A stretch of DNA of 64,000 nt from Flavobacteriales bacterium (GCA_016700415.1 CP065018.1:1990001-2054000), one strand, 5' to 3'. Counted from the first letter of the stretch, positions 38,601 through 46,779 are shown. The notes: a model not told the origin generated them from the sequence alone. Numbers and translations: made by a program.

Positions 38601-41064
38601 CGGGCAACTGAACGACTGCCTCGGCGTACCGGGCGGAACGGCCACCATCGGTTCTTCCTGCGATGACGGCAACGCCAACACCGGCAACGATGTATACGAT
38701 GCCAACTGTGATTGCGTCGGTTCGCTGAACGACTGCCTCGGCGTACCCGGCGGAACGGCGACCATCGGTTCTTCCTGCGATGACGGCAACGCCAACACCG
38801 GCAACGATGTATATGATGCCAACTGCGACTGCGTCGGACAACTGAACGACTGCCTCGGCGTACCCGGCGGAACAGCCACCATCGGCTCTTCCTGCGATGA
38901 CGGCAACGCCAACACCGGCAACGATGTATACGATGCCAACTGCGACTGCGTCGGGCAACTGAACGACTGCCTCGGCGTACCCGGCGGAACAGCCACCATC
39001 GGATCCTCCTGCGATGACGGCAACGCCAACACCGGCAACGATGTATATGATGCCAACTGCGACTGCGTCGGGCAACTGAACGACTGCCTCGGCGTACCCG
39101 GCGGAACAGCCACCATCGGATCTTCCTGCGATGACGGCAACGCCAACACCGGCAACGATGTCTACGACGCCAACTGCGACTGCGTCGGACAACTGAACGA
39201 CTGCCTCGGCGTACCCGGCGGAACGGCGACCATCGGCTCTTCCTGCGATGACGGCAACGCCAACACCGGCAACGATGTATACGATGCCAACTGCGACTGC
39301 GTCGGGCAACTGAACGACTGCCTCGGCGTACCCGGCGGAACAGCCACCATCGGATCCTCCTGCGATGACGGCAACGCCAACACCGGCAACGATGTATATG
39401 ATGCCAACTGCGACTGCGTCGGGCAACTGAACGACTGCCTCGGCGTACCCGGCGGAACAGCCACCATCGGATCTTCCTGCGATGACGGCAACGCCAACAC
39501 CGGCAACGATGTCTACGACGCCAACTGCGACTGCGTCGGACAACTGAACGACTGCCTCGGCGTACCCGGCGGAACGGCGACCATCGGCTCTTCCTGCGAT
39601 GACGGCAACGCCAACACCGGCAACGATGTATACGATGCCAACTGCGACTGCGTCGGACAACCTATCGGTACGTTGGACTGCGAAGGAGTGCTTGACGGAC
39701 CAGCACTTCCCGGAACCGCGTGTGATGATGAAAATGCCTCGACGACCAACGACACATGGAGCGCTAATTGCACCTGCTTGGGGACTCCAGTGGGGCCGTG
39801 TTCTGGTGATCAGGTGGTCGTAGCGATCAACACCGACGGCAACCCGGACCAACTCACCTGGGAGATCACCGATGAGAGCAACGTCGTGATCGCCGCTGGA
39901 GGACCGGCCGCCGTTGAGAACAACATGCTGGTAAGTGAGGTCGCCTGCTTGGGAGCAGCACCCGCAAGTGCCTGCTATGGCTTCCGCCTCTACGACAGCT
40001 TCGGCGACGGCATCAGTGGCGGGAACTGGCAGCTCAGGACCATGGACGACAAGGTGCTATTGGGCGATGATTTCCCCAACGGAGGTGATTCACCTTCGCT
40101 CACCCCGGCCTACGCAGGCTACACGGAGCACAGCTTCTGCCTGCCTCCGGGTCCCGCCCAGATCGCGAACAAGTCCTGCGACATCTTCAATTACACCATG
40201 AACAGCTACGTCTATTGCCGCGATGTGGCGGGAGCGACGAGCTACCAGTTCGAGTTCTCCGATCCCGACGCCGGCTTCATCCGCCGGATCGCTGTGAACA
40301 CCAACAAGGTGCGCTTCAACCAGATGAACACCAGCCCGCTGACACCCGGTGTAAAGTACTTCGTCCGGGCACGTACCAACGACGCCGGACCCATGGCCAG
40401 CGCACACTTCAGCACGGGCTGCGAGGTGGGCATGAGCGTACCTTTCTCGGTGACCTGCTCGGAGCTGATCAGCGCGCCCACCTACGGGCATTCCTGCAAC
40501 GAGAGCCGCGCCTTCAACACCAACAACAGCTTCATCTACGCCACGCCGGTGGTGGGTGCGACGGAATACCAGTTCCGCATCTCCATACCCGGAGAAGGCT
40601 ACGATGAGACCTTCATCCGCAGCACCTACATCCTGCAACTAAAGTGGAACAACCATCCTCCGATGGTGAACGGCTCCACCTACAATGTGCAGGTGAACGT
40701 GAAAGTGGGCACGCTGTACAGTGGTTTCTGCGGGGACGTCTGTACCATCACCATCGACAACAGCGGCAACCGTCCCGAAGCCGGCATGGCGCAGACCGCG
40801 GGAACAGCCACGATGTGGCCGAACCCTGTGCGTGAGGGACAGGTGAACCTGACCATCGACGGCATCCGGGATGCGGAGCAGAACATCACCGTGGACATCC
40901 AGGACATCTATGGCAAGCAGGTCTTCGCCAAGGAGTTCGGGAACAGCGGTGAGCACTTTACCACCATTCTCGATCTGCCGGGCGACATCGCCAGCGGGGT
41001 CTACATGGTCAACATCGTAGTGAACGGACAACATTCCGTGCAGCGGTTGAGCATCATCAAGTAA
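35692..41064 (+). CDS. 1,790-residue T9SS cargo with 29 tandem 39-residue Cys-rich repeats
   Basis: Signal peptide at residues 1-26 (ending LQAQ), then a ~165-residue beta domain (cohesin-like look: VDVQLIEGASSNQLLVQIKTHS). Residues ~195-1325 hold 29 tandem 39-residue units. Each unit opens DCLGVPGG and contains SSCDDGNANTGND, VYDANCDCVG and four Cys at unit positions 2, 16, 32 and 34. A thirtieth, diverged unit follows (LDCEGVLDGPALPGTACDDE). The last ~415 residues match the C-terminus of the upstream gene and end in a T9SS type A sorting domain (ATMWPNPVREGQVNLTI). The Asp/Asn-rich loops suggest Ca2+ binding and disulphide-stabilised rods, which is inference. A TACTTTG box lies at 35651-35657. 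Confidence 0.92.
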   Translation: MILTSLKLRSLQISFLFLAFFVASGPLQAQDVIPTSVDVQLIEGASSNQLLVQIKTHSTAGFGGVLSALTLTIRYDNASGAALGGGATFCNGWSAFTPSPVVVDGGIAYRTYNGFGLTRLDADAFDNGCETTIAPETWFTITTIPVAGGGCTAFTLGNDAFTTANNRDFFISMGGEEVTGAVISGAVNGGVCTLDCLGVPGGTAIIGSSCDDGNANTGNDVYDANCDCVGQLNDCLGVPGGTATIGSSCDDGNANTGNDVYDANCDCVGQLNDCLGVPGGTATIGSSCDDGNANTGNDVYDANCDCVGSLNDCLGVPGGTATIGSSCDDGNANTGNDVYDANCDCVGSLNDCLGVPGGTATIGSSCDDGNANTGNDVYDANCDCVGQLNDCLGVPGGTATIGSSCDDGNANTGNDVYDANCDCVGQLNDCLGVPGGTATIGSSCDDGNANTGNDVYDANCDCVGQLNDCLGVPGGTATIGSSCDDGNANTGNDVYDANCDCVGQLNDCLGVPGGTATIGSSCDDGNANTGNDVYDANCDCVGQLNDCLGVPGGTATIGSSCDDGNANTGNDVYDANCDCVGQLNDCLGVPGGTATIGSSCDDGNANTGNDVYDANCDCVGSLNDCLGVPGGTATIGSSCDDGNANTGNDVYDANCDCVGQLNDCLGVPGGTATIGSSCDDGNANTGNDVYDANCDCVGQLNDCLGVPGGTATIGSSCDDGNANTGNDVYDANCDCVGQLNDCLGVPGGTATIGSSCDDGNANTGNDVYDANCDCVGSLNDCLGVPGGTATIGSSCDDGNANTGNDVYDANCDCVGSLNDCLGVPGGTATIGSSCDDGNANTGNDVYDANCDCVGSLNDCLGVPGGTATIGSSCDDGNANTGNDVYDANCDCVGQLNDCLGVPGGTATIGSSCDDGNANTGNDVYDANCDCVGQLNDCLGVPGGTATIGSSCDDGNANTGNDVYDANCDCVGQLNDCLGVPGGTATIGSSCDDGNANTGNDVYDANCDCVGSLNDCLGVPGGTATIGSSCDDGNANTGNDVYDANCDCVGQLNDCLGVPGGTATIGSSCDDGNANTGNDVYDANCDCVGQLNDCLGVPGGTATIGSSCDDGNANTGNDVYDANCDCVGQLNDCLGVPGGTATIGSSCDDGNANTGNDVYDANCDCVGQLNDCLGVPGGTATIGSSCDDGNANTGNDVYDANCDCVGQLNDCLGVPGGTATIGSSCDDGNANTGNDVYDANCDCVGQLNDCLGVPGGTATIGSSCDDGNANTGNDVYDANCDCVGQLNDCLGVPGGTATIGSSCDDGNANTGNDVYDANCDCVGQPIGTLDCEGVLDGPALPGTACDDENASTTNDTWSANCTCLGTPVGPCSGDQVVVAINTDGNPDQLTWEITDESNVVIAAGGPAAVENNMLVSEVACLGAAPASACYGFRLYDSFGDGISGGNWQLRTMDDKVLLGDDFPNGGDSPSLTPAYAGYTEHSFCLPPGPAQIANKSCDIFNYTMNSYVYCRDVAGATSYQFEFSDPDAGFIRRIAVNTNKVRFNQMNTSPLTPGVKYFVRARTNDAGPMASAHFSTGCEVGMSVPFSVTCSELISAPTYGHSCNESRAFNTNNSFIYATPVVGATEYQFRISIPGEGYDETFIRSTYILQLKWNNHPPMVNGSTYNVQVNVKVGTLYSGFCGDVCTITIDNSGNRPEAGMAQTAGTATMWPNPVREGQVNLTIDGIRDAEQNITVDIQDIYGKQVFAKEFGNSGEHFTTILDLPGDIASGVYMVNIVVNGQHSVQRLSIIK
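36274..39666 (+). repeat. 29-copy, 117-base in-frame tandem repeat array
   Basis: Unit starts are spaced exactly 117 bases from 36274 to 39550. Copies are nearly identical in protein; only unit position 11 (Ile in copy 1) and position 37 (Gln or Ser) vary. They differ at recurring synonymous sites: GGATCC/GGTTCT/GGCTCT, AACGCC/AACGCA, GTCTAC/GTATAC/GTATAT. Copies 24-26 repeat as copies 27-29 (351-base block), and copies 15-16 repeat copies 3-4. This indicates expansion by unequal exchange of multi-unit blocks. Confidence 0.97.
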
Positions 41065-41117
41065 GCGCAGAACTTCCACTTTTCCCCATCTGAGGGATCC
41101 GGAGTCCACGATGTACG

Positions 41118-41147
41118 GAAAGCCCTTGCGGAAACGCAGGGGCTTTC
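41118..41147 (+). terminator. Rho-independent terminator after the repeat-protein gene
   Basis: A hairpin GAAAGCCCTTGCG...CGCAGGGGCTTTC followed by TGCTTTT, 54 bases after the stop. Confidence 0.75.
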
Positions 41148-41159
41148 TGCTTTTACCAT

Positions 41160-41389
41160 AACATTATTCCGCAATGAAATATCCCCATTTATGGGTATTG
41201 CCAATGGCCCGGACATCCTGTTGCTTCGCACTGTGGCACTGACCCCACTTTCCCGCTTCCCGTTGAAGGAGCACTTCGGGCGGCATTTATAAGGAAAGAC
41301 GGACCGTCGGTCACATTAGCGGTAGCGCGGCAGTAGGCAACGGACGCGCACCCTGCGAAGGCCCCTTCGGCAACGAAGGGGCTTTTCGC
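41160..41389 (+). ncRNA. Candidate small RNA or gene-less transcript ending in a terminator
   Basis: The region between the terminator at 41118-41147 and the acyltransferase gene has no ORF, yet it ends in a second strong terminator on the plus strand. An independent short transcript would explain it. No known RNA family is recognised and no clear promoter is seen. Low confidence. Confidence 0.25.
41355..41389 (+). terminator. Second terminator-like hairpin before the acyltransferase gene
   Basis: GCGAAGGCCCCTTCG, loop, CGAAGGGGCTTTTCGC forms a long stem with an internal TTTT. It lies 50 bases before the next ATG and has no gene between it and the preceding terminator. Confidence 0.6.
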
Positions 41390-41438
41390 TTTCCACCTTC
41401 ACCCGGTTCCGTCCCGATCGTGCTTTCTTTGGCAATCC

Positions 41439-42329
41439 ATGGGCACCCTTGGTTACTACTTGATCCTTCCGTTGATCTACGGCATCTCGCTGCTGCCCTT
41501 CCGTGCCCTGTACCTCCTGAGCGACGTGTTGGAGTTCGTGTTGTTCCGGATCATCGGTTACCGCCTGAAGGTGGTGCGCGAGAACCTGCGGAACAGCTTC
41601 CCGGAAAAGTCACCGGAGGAATTGTCGCTGATCGAACGGAAATTCCGCCGTTGGTTCTGCGATTTGATGCTCGAGACGGTCAAAACCCTCACTATTCCGA
41701 CCGCGACACTGGAGCGACGCATCACGGTGGAAGGGACGGAATTTCTGAAGCGGTATTTCGATGCGGGCACGAGCGTGATCCTCGTGATGGGGCACTGGGG
41801 CAACTGGGAGCTCGGGGGGGCACGTTTCAGCCAACTGCCCTATCACCGGTTGAACGTGATCTACCACCCGCTTGCGAACAAGCACTTCGACGGCCTGTTC
41901 ATCCGGATGCGCACCCGCTTGGGCAATGGACTTTACCCCATGAAAGAGACGGTGAAGTGCATGCTCCGCGACCGGCACCAAGTGACGGCCACGGCTTTTA
42001 TCGCGGACCAGACACCTGCTCCGGAACATGCCTACTGGACCACCTTCCTCAACCAGGCCACACCCGTTTTTTGGGGCACGGAGAAGATCGCGCAAAAACT
42101 CGACCGGCCCATCATCTACTTAGGCATCGACCGGCCGAAGAGAGGGCATTACGTAATGCGGTTCGAACCGCTCGTGGCAGACCCGAAGAACACTTCGGAG
42201 GGCCTCATCACCGAATTGCACACCAAACGATTGGAGCAGGACATCCACACGCGCCCGGAGATCTGGCTTTGGACGCACCGCCGGTGGAAGCACAGGCCTC
42301 CGGCATCAATGCCATTCCGCCCGGCGTAA
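41439..42329 (+). CDS. Lysophospholipid/lipid A-type acyltransferase (LpxL/HtrB-like)
   Basis: A 296-residue membrane-associated acyltransferase. An N-terminal hydrophobic helix (YYLILPLIYGISLLPF) is followed by RLKVVRENLRNSFPEKS, the catalytic H-x4-E in GHWGNWE, and ATAFIADQTPAPEHAYWTTFLNQATPVFWGTEKIA, the family's substrate-site block, ending WLWTHRRWKHR. Enzymes of this family add secondary acyl chains to lipid A at the inner membrane; in Bacteroidota some make other acylated lipids. TTTCTTTG at 41424-41431 is a near-consensus -7 box 7 bases before the ATG. The next gene starts 9 bases after its stop. Confidence 0.88.
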   Translation: MGTLGYYLILPLIYGISLLPFRALYLLSDVLEFVLFRIIGYRLKVVRENLRNSFPEKSPEELSLIERKFRRWFCDLMLETVKTLTIPTATLERRITVEGTEFLKRYFDAGTSVILVMGHWGNWELGGARFSQLPYHRLNVIYHPLANKHFDGLFIRMRTRLGNGLYPMKETVKCMLRDRHQVTATAFIADQTPAPEHAYWTTFLNQATPVFWGTEKIAQKLDRPIIYLGIDRPKRGHYVMRFEPLVADPKNTSEGLITELHTKRLEQDIHTRPEIWLWTHRRWKHRPPASMPFRPA

Positions 42330-42334
42330 CTTTG
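42327..42334 (+). promoter_or_regulatory. -7 promoter box TAACTTTG of the desaturase gene
   Basis: A perfect TAnnTTTG overlapping the stop codon of the acyltransferase gene, 4 bases before the desaturase ATG. It suggests a separate, leaderless transcript for the second gene. Confidence 0.6.
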
Positions 42335-42338
42335 CACC

Positions 42339-43319
42339 ATGCTTCAAGGCAAAGATCTCATTCTGGCCACCCGTGCCTACGCGAAGGAATATCGCGGCCG
42401 TAGCTGGTGGCATGTCATCATCACCCTTGTGGTGCTGGCCGCAGGCTATACCGGCGTATTCCTCCCCACCCCGATCTGGGCCAAGGTGATCTGCGGCTTA
42501 TTGGTGGCCCTCACCTTGGGCCGCATGTTCGTGATCTACCACGACTTCCTGCACCAGAGCATCCTCCAGCACTCGAGGGCCGCCCGCGGGATCTTTACAG
42601 TCTTCGGCTGGTACATGCTGGCCCCCGTGAGCATCTGGGAGCGCAGCCACAATTACCACCACGCCCATAACAGCAAGCTGTACACCAGCAGCATCGGCTC
42701 CTTCCCCATCGTCACCAAGGAGAAGTATTTAGCCTCACCCAAAGGGGAGCGCACCATCTACATGTTCATCCGCCACCCGATCACCATCGGTCTGGGTTAC
42801 ATCTTCATGTTCCTCTACGGCATGTGCATCCGCTCCTTGGTGAGCAACACGGGCAAGCACTGGGACAGTATCGTGGCGCTGGTCTTCCACATCGCCGTGG
42901 GCACGGGCATCTTCCTGCTCGCAGGCTGGCCGGGGCTGGTGTTCGGCTTCTTCGCCCCCTTCGTCATCAGCCTTGGGCTGGGTTCCTACCTCTTTTACGC
43001 ACAGCACAATTTCCCCGGGGTGCAATTCGCCGAGAAGGATGGATGGACCTACCACGATGCGGCGTTGAGCAGCAGCAGCCACATGCGCATGAGCGGGGTG
43101 ATGCGTTGGTTCCTTGCCAACATCGGCTACCACCACATCCACCACCTCAACCCCCGCATCCCCTTCTACCGGTTGCCGGAGGTCTACAAGGCCATCCCCG
43201 AACTACAGAAGGCAAAGGTCACCAGCCTGCTGCCTTGGGACGTGATCAAGTGCCTTCGACTGAAGGTGTGGGACACCGCCAAGCAGCGCATGGTGGGGCG
43301 GCGCGAGATCTACGCATAG
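42339..43319 (+). CDS. Membrane fatty acid desaturase
   Basis: 326 residues with four main hydrophobic stretches. The three histidine boxes of the membrane di-iron desaturase family are HDFLH, HNYHH (within WERSHNYHHAHNS) and HHIHH (within NIGYHHIHHLNP). These ligate the non-haem iron pair that inserts a double bond in acyl chains, using O2. The gene follows the acyltransferase by 9 bases, so both probably act in membrane-lipid tailoring. It has its own -7 box. Position specificity of desaturation cannot be inferred. Confidence 0.9.
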   Translation: MLQGKDLILATRAYAKEYRGRSWWHVIITLVVLAAGYTGVFLPTPIWAKVICGLLVALTLGRMFVIYHDFLHQSILQHSRAARGIFTVFGWYMLAPVSIWERSHNYHHAHNSKLYTSSIGSFPIVTKEKYLASPKGERTIYMFIRHPITIGLGYIFMFLYGMCIRSLVSNTGKHWDSIVALVFHIAVGTGIFLLAGWPGLVFGFFAPFVISLGLGSYLFYAQHNFPGVQFAEKDGWTYHDAALSSSSHMRMSGVMRWFLANIGYHHIHHLNPRIPFYRLPEVYKAIPELQKAKVTSLLPWDVIKCLRLKVWDTAKQRMVGRREIYA

Positions 43320-43327
43320 ATCCGTTC

Positions 43328-43370
43328 CCGGCGTCTCGCCGGTCGAACGGTCCGCCCGCTCCACGGGCGG
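43328..43370. repeat. Two adjacent GC-rich hairpins after the desaturase gene
   Basis: CCGGCGTCTCGCCGG at 43328-43342 and CCGCCCGCTCCACGGGCGG at 43352-43370 are each perfect stem-loops. There is no T-run, so they are not classical terminators; they may be REP-like or stabilise the transcript 3' end. Confidence 0.5.
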
Positions 43371-43438
43371 AAGCCATCCTCTGAACGCAGGCGGCTACCT
43401 TCGGCCCGTCCGTAAACCGAAAACCCGGACCCGACGGC

Positions 43439-44380
43439 ATGCTCGCAACGGAAACCATCGTTAAGAAATACGGCGACCATCTCGCGTTGGACGGCGTAAG
43501 CATAGAAGTCCCTACGGGCAAGGTCTTCGGCCTGCTCGGCCCCAACGGCGCCGGGAAGACCACATTGATCCGGATCATCACCCGCATCACCGGCCCGGAC
43601 AGCGGCAAGGTGCTCTTGAACGGAAGACCCATGACCGAGGCCGACGTGGCTACCATGGGCTATCTGCCAGAGGAGCGCGGGCTCTACAAAAAGATGAAGG
43701 TGGGCGAACAGGCCGTTTATTTCGCCCGGCTGAAAGGGATGGACAAGAAAGAGGCCACCAAGCGGCTCAAGGACTGGTTCGAGCGCTGGGACATGGCCAC
43801 CTGGTGGAACAAGAAGGTGGAGGAGCTCAGCAAGGGCATGGCCCAGAAGGTCCAGTTCATCACCACCGTGCTGCATGGCCCGCAACTGTTGATCCTGGAC
43901 GAGCCTTTCAGCGGCTTCGACCCCATCAACGCGGAGCTGATCCGCTTGGAGATCCTGCGTATGCGCGACGAGGGCGTCACGGTGATGTTGAGCACGCACA
44001 ACATGGGCAGTGTGGAGGAGCTCTGCGAGCACATCGCCCTGATCGATCGCAGCAAGGTGGTCCTCCATGGCAGCGTGAAGGACATCCGCAAACAATACAG
44101 CGACTCCACTTACACCATCGAATTCAAAGGGTCGAAGGTGGCCTTTGCCAATGCATTGGCCTACCACGGCGAGCTGATCGACCCCAAAGAGGACGGCGGC
44201 CTGTGCACGGCACGGGTGAAACTCCTGCACGGTGCCACGCTGAACAACGTGCTGGCGGCGACCATGCCAGTGGCACAGATCCTCGGCGTACATGAACTGG
44301 TGCCCGGCATGCACGACATTTTCATCAGGGCCGTGAGCGAAAAAGCGCCGGAGACCATTTCCACGGACATGACCGAATAA
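43439..44380 (+). CDS. ABC transporter ATP-binding protein (NatA-like)
   Basis: A 313-residue ABC ATPase: Walker A GLLGPNGAGKTT near residue 32, signature ELSKGMAQKVQ, Walker B LLILDEPFSGFDP, and the switch histidine in MLSTHNM. A ~90-residue C-terminal domain after the ATPase is usual in NatA/ABC-2 exporters. The next gene, 50 bases downstream, is the matching permease. TACCTTCG at 43396-43403 could be the -7 element. Substrate unknown; related systems export Na+ or lipids. Confidence 0.93.
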   Translation: MLATETIVKKYGDHLALDGVSIEVPTGKVFGLLGPNGAGKTTLIRIITRITGPDSGKVLLNGRPMTEADVATMGYLPEERGLYKKMKVGEQAVYFARLKGMDKKEATKRLKDWFERWDMATWWNKKVEELSKGMAQKVQFITTVLHGPQLLILDEPFSGFDPINAELIRLEILRMRDEGVTVMLSTHNMGSVEELCEHIALIDRSKVVLHGSVKDIRKQYSDSTYTIEFKGSKVAFANALAYHGELIDPKEDGGLCTARVKLLHGATLNNVLAATMPVAQILGVHELVPGMHDIFIRAVSEKAPETISTDMTE

Positions 44381-44430
44381 GGATGGACATGCGCAACAAC
44401 ACCACGGCAACTCTCAACGCTTCCTGAACC

Positions 44431-45768
44431 ATGGGCAAGACCGGATTGATCATCTGGCGGGAATTCATCACCCGCGTGCGCAAGCCCAGCTTCCTCATCA
44501 TGACCCTCCTGGGCCCCCTCCTAATGGTGGGCGGCATCACCTTGGTGGTCTACCTCGGCATGCAGGAGAGCGGCATCCAGAACATCGTAGTGGTGGACAA
44601 GGCAAACTTGCTGACGAACAAATTACAGGAGACCGACGACATCAAGTTCTTCTACGAGCCGCAAGACATTTCCGACTCCGTGTTCAAGGCCAGCCCTTAT
44701 ACCGCCATGGTGGAGGTGAACCCCTTGATCTTGGAGAACAACACCATCCAGGTGTTTTACAAGAGCCTGCCCAGCCAAAGCGTGCAGAACTACCTCTCCA
44801 CCCAGATCGAGAAGGTGATCGAAAAGGAAAAGCTGCGCGTGAACAACGTGGATCCCGAGGTCTACCAGAAGATCAAAACCGCTTTGAACATCCAGCTCTT
44901 CGACATCGACAAGCAGGGTAAGCAAAGCTACGACCAGGCCAAGGCCGGCATCGGCTTCGCGTTCGGCTATCTCATCTTCATCTTCATATTTCTGTATGGT
45001 GTGCAGGTGATGCGCGGGGTTATGGAGGAAAAGCAGAACCGCGTGGTGGAGGTGCTCATCAGCTCGGTGAAACCGTTCCAACTGATGATGGGCAAGATCG
45101 TCGGGGTGGCCATGGTGGGCCTCACCCAGTTCCTGCTTTGGGTCGTCATTTCCTTGGTGCTCGGGTCCGTGGGCATGTCCTTCGCCAAGGACGCGATCTC
45201 CAGCTCCGCACTGGAAAAGGGCAACGTTCAAATGACCACGCAACTGCACTCCCAGTTCGAGGAACAGGCACAGGTGCAGGACCAGGAAAGCCCGAACGAA
45301 CAATTGGACGTGATCATGGACATCTGGAACGACCTGCCCGTAGCGGCGATCCTCGGTCTGTTCCTGTTCTATTTCCTCGGAGGCTATCTTCTTTACAGTT
45401 CGCTTTTCGCTGCCGTGGGTTCGGCGGTGGATGCCGAGACGGACACGCAGCAGTTCATGATGCCCATCACCATTCCCATGATGGTCGGGCTCTTCATCGC
45501 CCAGACTGCGGTGTACAACCCGGACGGCCCGGCGGTGTTCTGGTGCTCGATCATTCCGTTCACATCACCGATCGTGATGATGGTGCGCGTGGCCACCGGG
45601 AACGCTTTTGAGCACCTCGGCGAACTTTTCCTGAGCATGGGCCTGTTGATCGCGACGTTCATCTTCACCACCTGGCTCGCGGGCCGCATCTACCGCACAG
45701 GGATCCTTATGTACGGCAAGAAGGTCTCGTGGAAGGAACTGGGGAAGTGGTTGTTCTATCGCGGATAA
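44431..45768 (+). CDS. ABC-2 type transporter permease (NatB-like)
   Basis: 445 residues. One transmembrane helix near residues 20-40 (MTLLGPLLMVGGITLVVYLG) is followed by a ~130-residue extracytoplasmic domain. About five further helices start at FAFGYLIFIFIFLYGVQ, with MRGVMEEKQNRVVEVLISSVKPFQLMMGKIVG, the conserved ABC-2 coupling region. Encoded directly after the ATP-binding subunit, so the two form one exporter. No specificity motif is visible. Confidence 0.9.
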   Translation: MGKTGLIIWREFITRVRKPSFLIMTLLGPLLMVGGITLVVYLGMQESGIQNIVVVDKANLLTNKLQETDDIKFFYEPQDISDSVFKASPYTAMVEVNPLILENNTIQVFYKSLPSQSVQNYLSTQIEKVIEKEKLRVNNVDPEVYQKIKTALNIQLFDIDKQGKQSYDQAKAGIGFAFGYLIFIFIFLYGVQVMRGVMEEKQNRVVEVLISSVKPFQLMMGKIVGVAMVGLTQFLLWVVISLVLGSVGMSFAKDAISSSALEKGNVQMTTQLHSQFEEQAQVQDQESPNEQLDVIMDIWNDLPVAAILGLFLFYFLGGYLLYSSLFAAVGSAVDAETDTQQFMMPITIPMMVGLFIAQTAVYNPDGPAVFWCSIIPFTSPIVMMVRVATGNAFEHLGELFLSMGLLIATFIFTTWLAGRIYRTGILMYGKKVSWKELGKWLFYRG

Positions 45769-45771
45769 TTC

Positions 45772-45841
45772 TGAGTCGGGGGTCGGGAGTCTTTGAGTCG
45801 GGAGTCCGACTCACGACTCAAGACTCACAGACTCACGACTG
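45772..45841. repeat. GAGTC/GACTC foldback repeat before ppx
   Basis: About 70 bases made of repeated GAGTCGGGAGT units followed by inverted GACTCACGACTC units, forming an imperfect long hairpin. It fills the gap between the ABC permease and the phosphatase gene. Confidence 0.6.
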
Positions 45842-45846
45842 CACTT

Positions 45847-46770
45847 ATGAAAGTTGCTGTCATCGACCTCGGTACGAACACCTTCAAATTGCTGGTGGCC
45901 GAGCAGCATAGCGGAAGCCAAAAGGGCCTTCACGTACTGCATACGGAGGAGCTCTCCGTTTTCCTGGGCCGGGGCGGAATTGAAAGGAAGGAGATCACGG
46001 CAGAGGCATCCGCTCGCGGAATGGAGGCCTTGCGCATACTGATGGATACGGCGGGAGAGCTTGGCGCGGAACACGTGAGCGGATTTGGCACCTCGGCCTT
46101 GCGGAATGCACGGAACGGCGAGGCCTTCGTGGAAGAGGTGCACAAGGAGCTTGGTCTGGTGATCAGGATCATTCCCGGTGAGGAGGAAGCCGGTTTGATC
46201 CTGGACGGCGTTCGCCAGGCGGTACCGTTCGGGAAGAAGCCCATGCTGGTGATGGACATCGGCGGGGGAAGCACGGAGTTCATCCTGGCCACCGATCGAT
46301 CACTGATGTGGAAGCACAGTTTCGAACTCGGCACCACGCGCCTGTTCGAACGCTTTCCCGATATCGACCCCATGGGCATGAACACCCAACTGCGCATGGC
46401 CCAGCACATGGATGCGCAACTGGAGTCCTTGTGGTCCGTAGTGGACCGGCATTGGCCCACCACCTTGGTCGGTTCCGCAGGCTCTTTCGATTCCATCGCG
46501 GCGATGATCGCCTTGGAACGAGGCACGCCGATAGCAACGGATACCGTCTCCCTGACTTTCGATGCCACGGAATTCGATGCCTTGAAGGATCAGTTCTTCG
46601 CCATGACGCGCGATCAACGCTCGGCCATGCCCGGGCTGCCCGCGCACCGCGTGGACACCATCATTCCCGCGATGGCGTTGATCGAGCGCGTCCTTCTGCA
46701 CGGGATGCATCAACTGCAGTGGAGCAAGTATTCCCTGAAGGAAGGGGCGGCGGCACGCATCCTCCCATGA
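45847..46770 (+). CDS. Exopolyphosphatase / guanosine pentaphosphatase family (Ppx/GppA)
   Basis: A 307-residue sugar-kinase/Hsp70-fold phosphatase. The ATG at 45847 starts directly at the first phosphate loop (MKVAVIDLGTNTFKLLVAE); upstream in-frame codons lie in the foldback repeat. The second loop DIGGGSTEFIL and the FGTSALRNARNG region are typical. It lacks the C-terminal HD domain of long Ppx proteins, as is usual for the short Bacteroidota form. Hydrolyses polyphosphate or pppGpp. A bidirectional terminator follows at 46780-46805. Confidence 0.9.
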   Translation: MKVAVIDLGTNTFKLLVAEQHSGSQKGLHVLHTEELSVFLGRGGIERKEITAEASARGMEALRILMDTAGELGAEHVSGFGTSALRNARNGEAFVEEVHKELGLVIRIIPGEEEAGLILDGVRQAVPFGKKPMLVMDIGGGSTEFILATDRSLMWKHSFELGTTRLFERFPDIDPMGMNTQLRMAQHMDAQLESLWSVVDRHWPTTLVGSAGSFDSIAAMIALERGTPIATDTVSLTFDATEFDALKDQFFAMTRDQRSAMPGLPAHRVDTIIPAMALIERVLLHGMHQLQWSKYSLKEGAAARILP

Positions 46771-46779
46771 GGAAATAAG

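Noticed and set aside
36305..39506. Other long minus-strand frames (Arg-rich and Pro/Ser-rich repeats) in the array
   Set aside because: Same cause: shadows of the 117-base repeat; composition is not protein-like and no start or domain is present.
36274..39666. CRISPR array
   Set aside because: Units are contiguous 117-base coding repeats without unique spacers.
35707..39852. 1,381-residue minus-strand reading frame opposite the repeat array
   Set aside because: A 117-base repeat with no stop in a given antisense frame stays open throughout by arithmetic. The plus strand has a signal peptide and sorting domain, so it is the gene.
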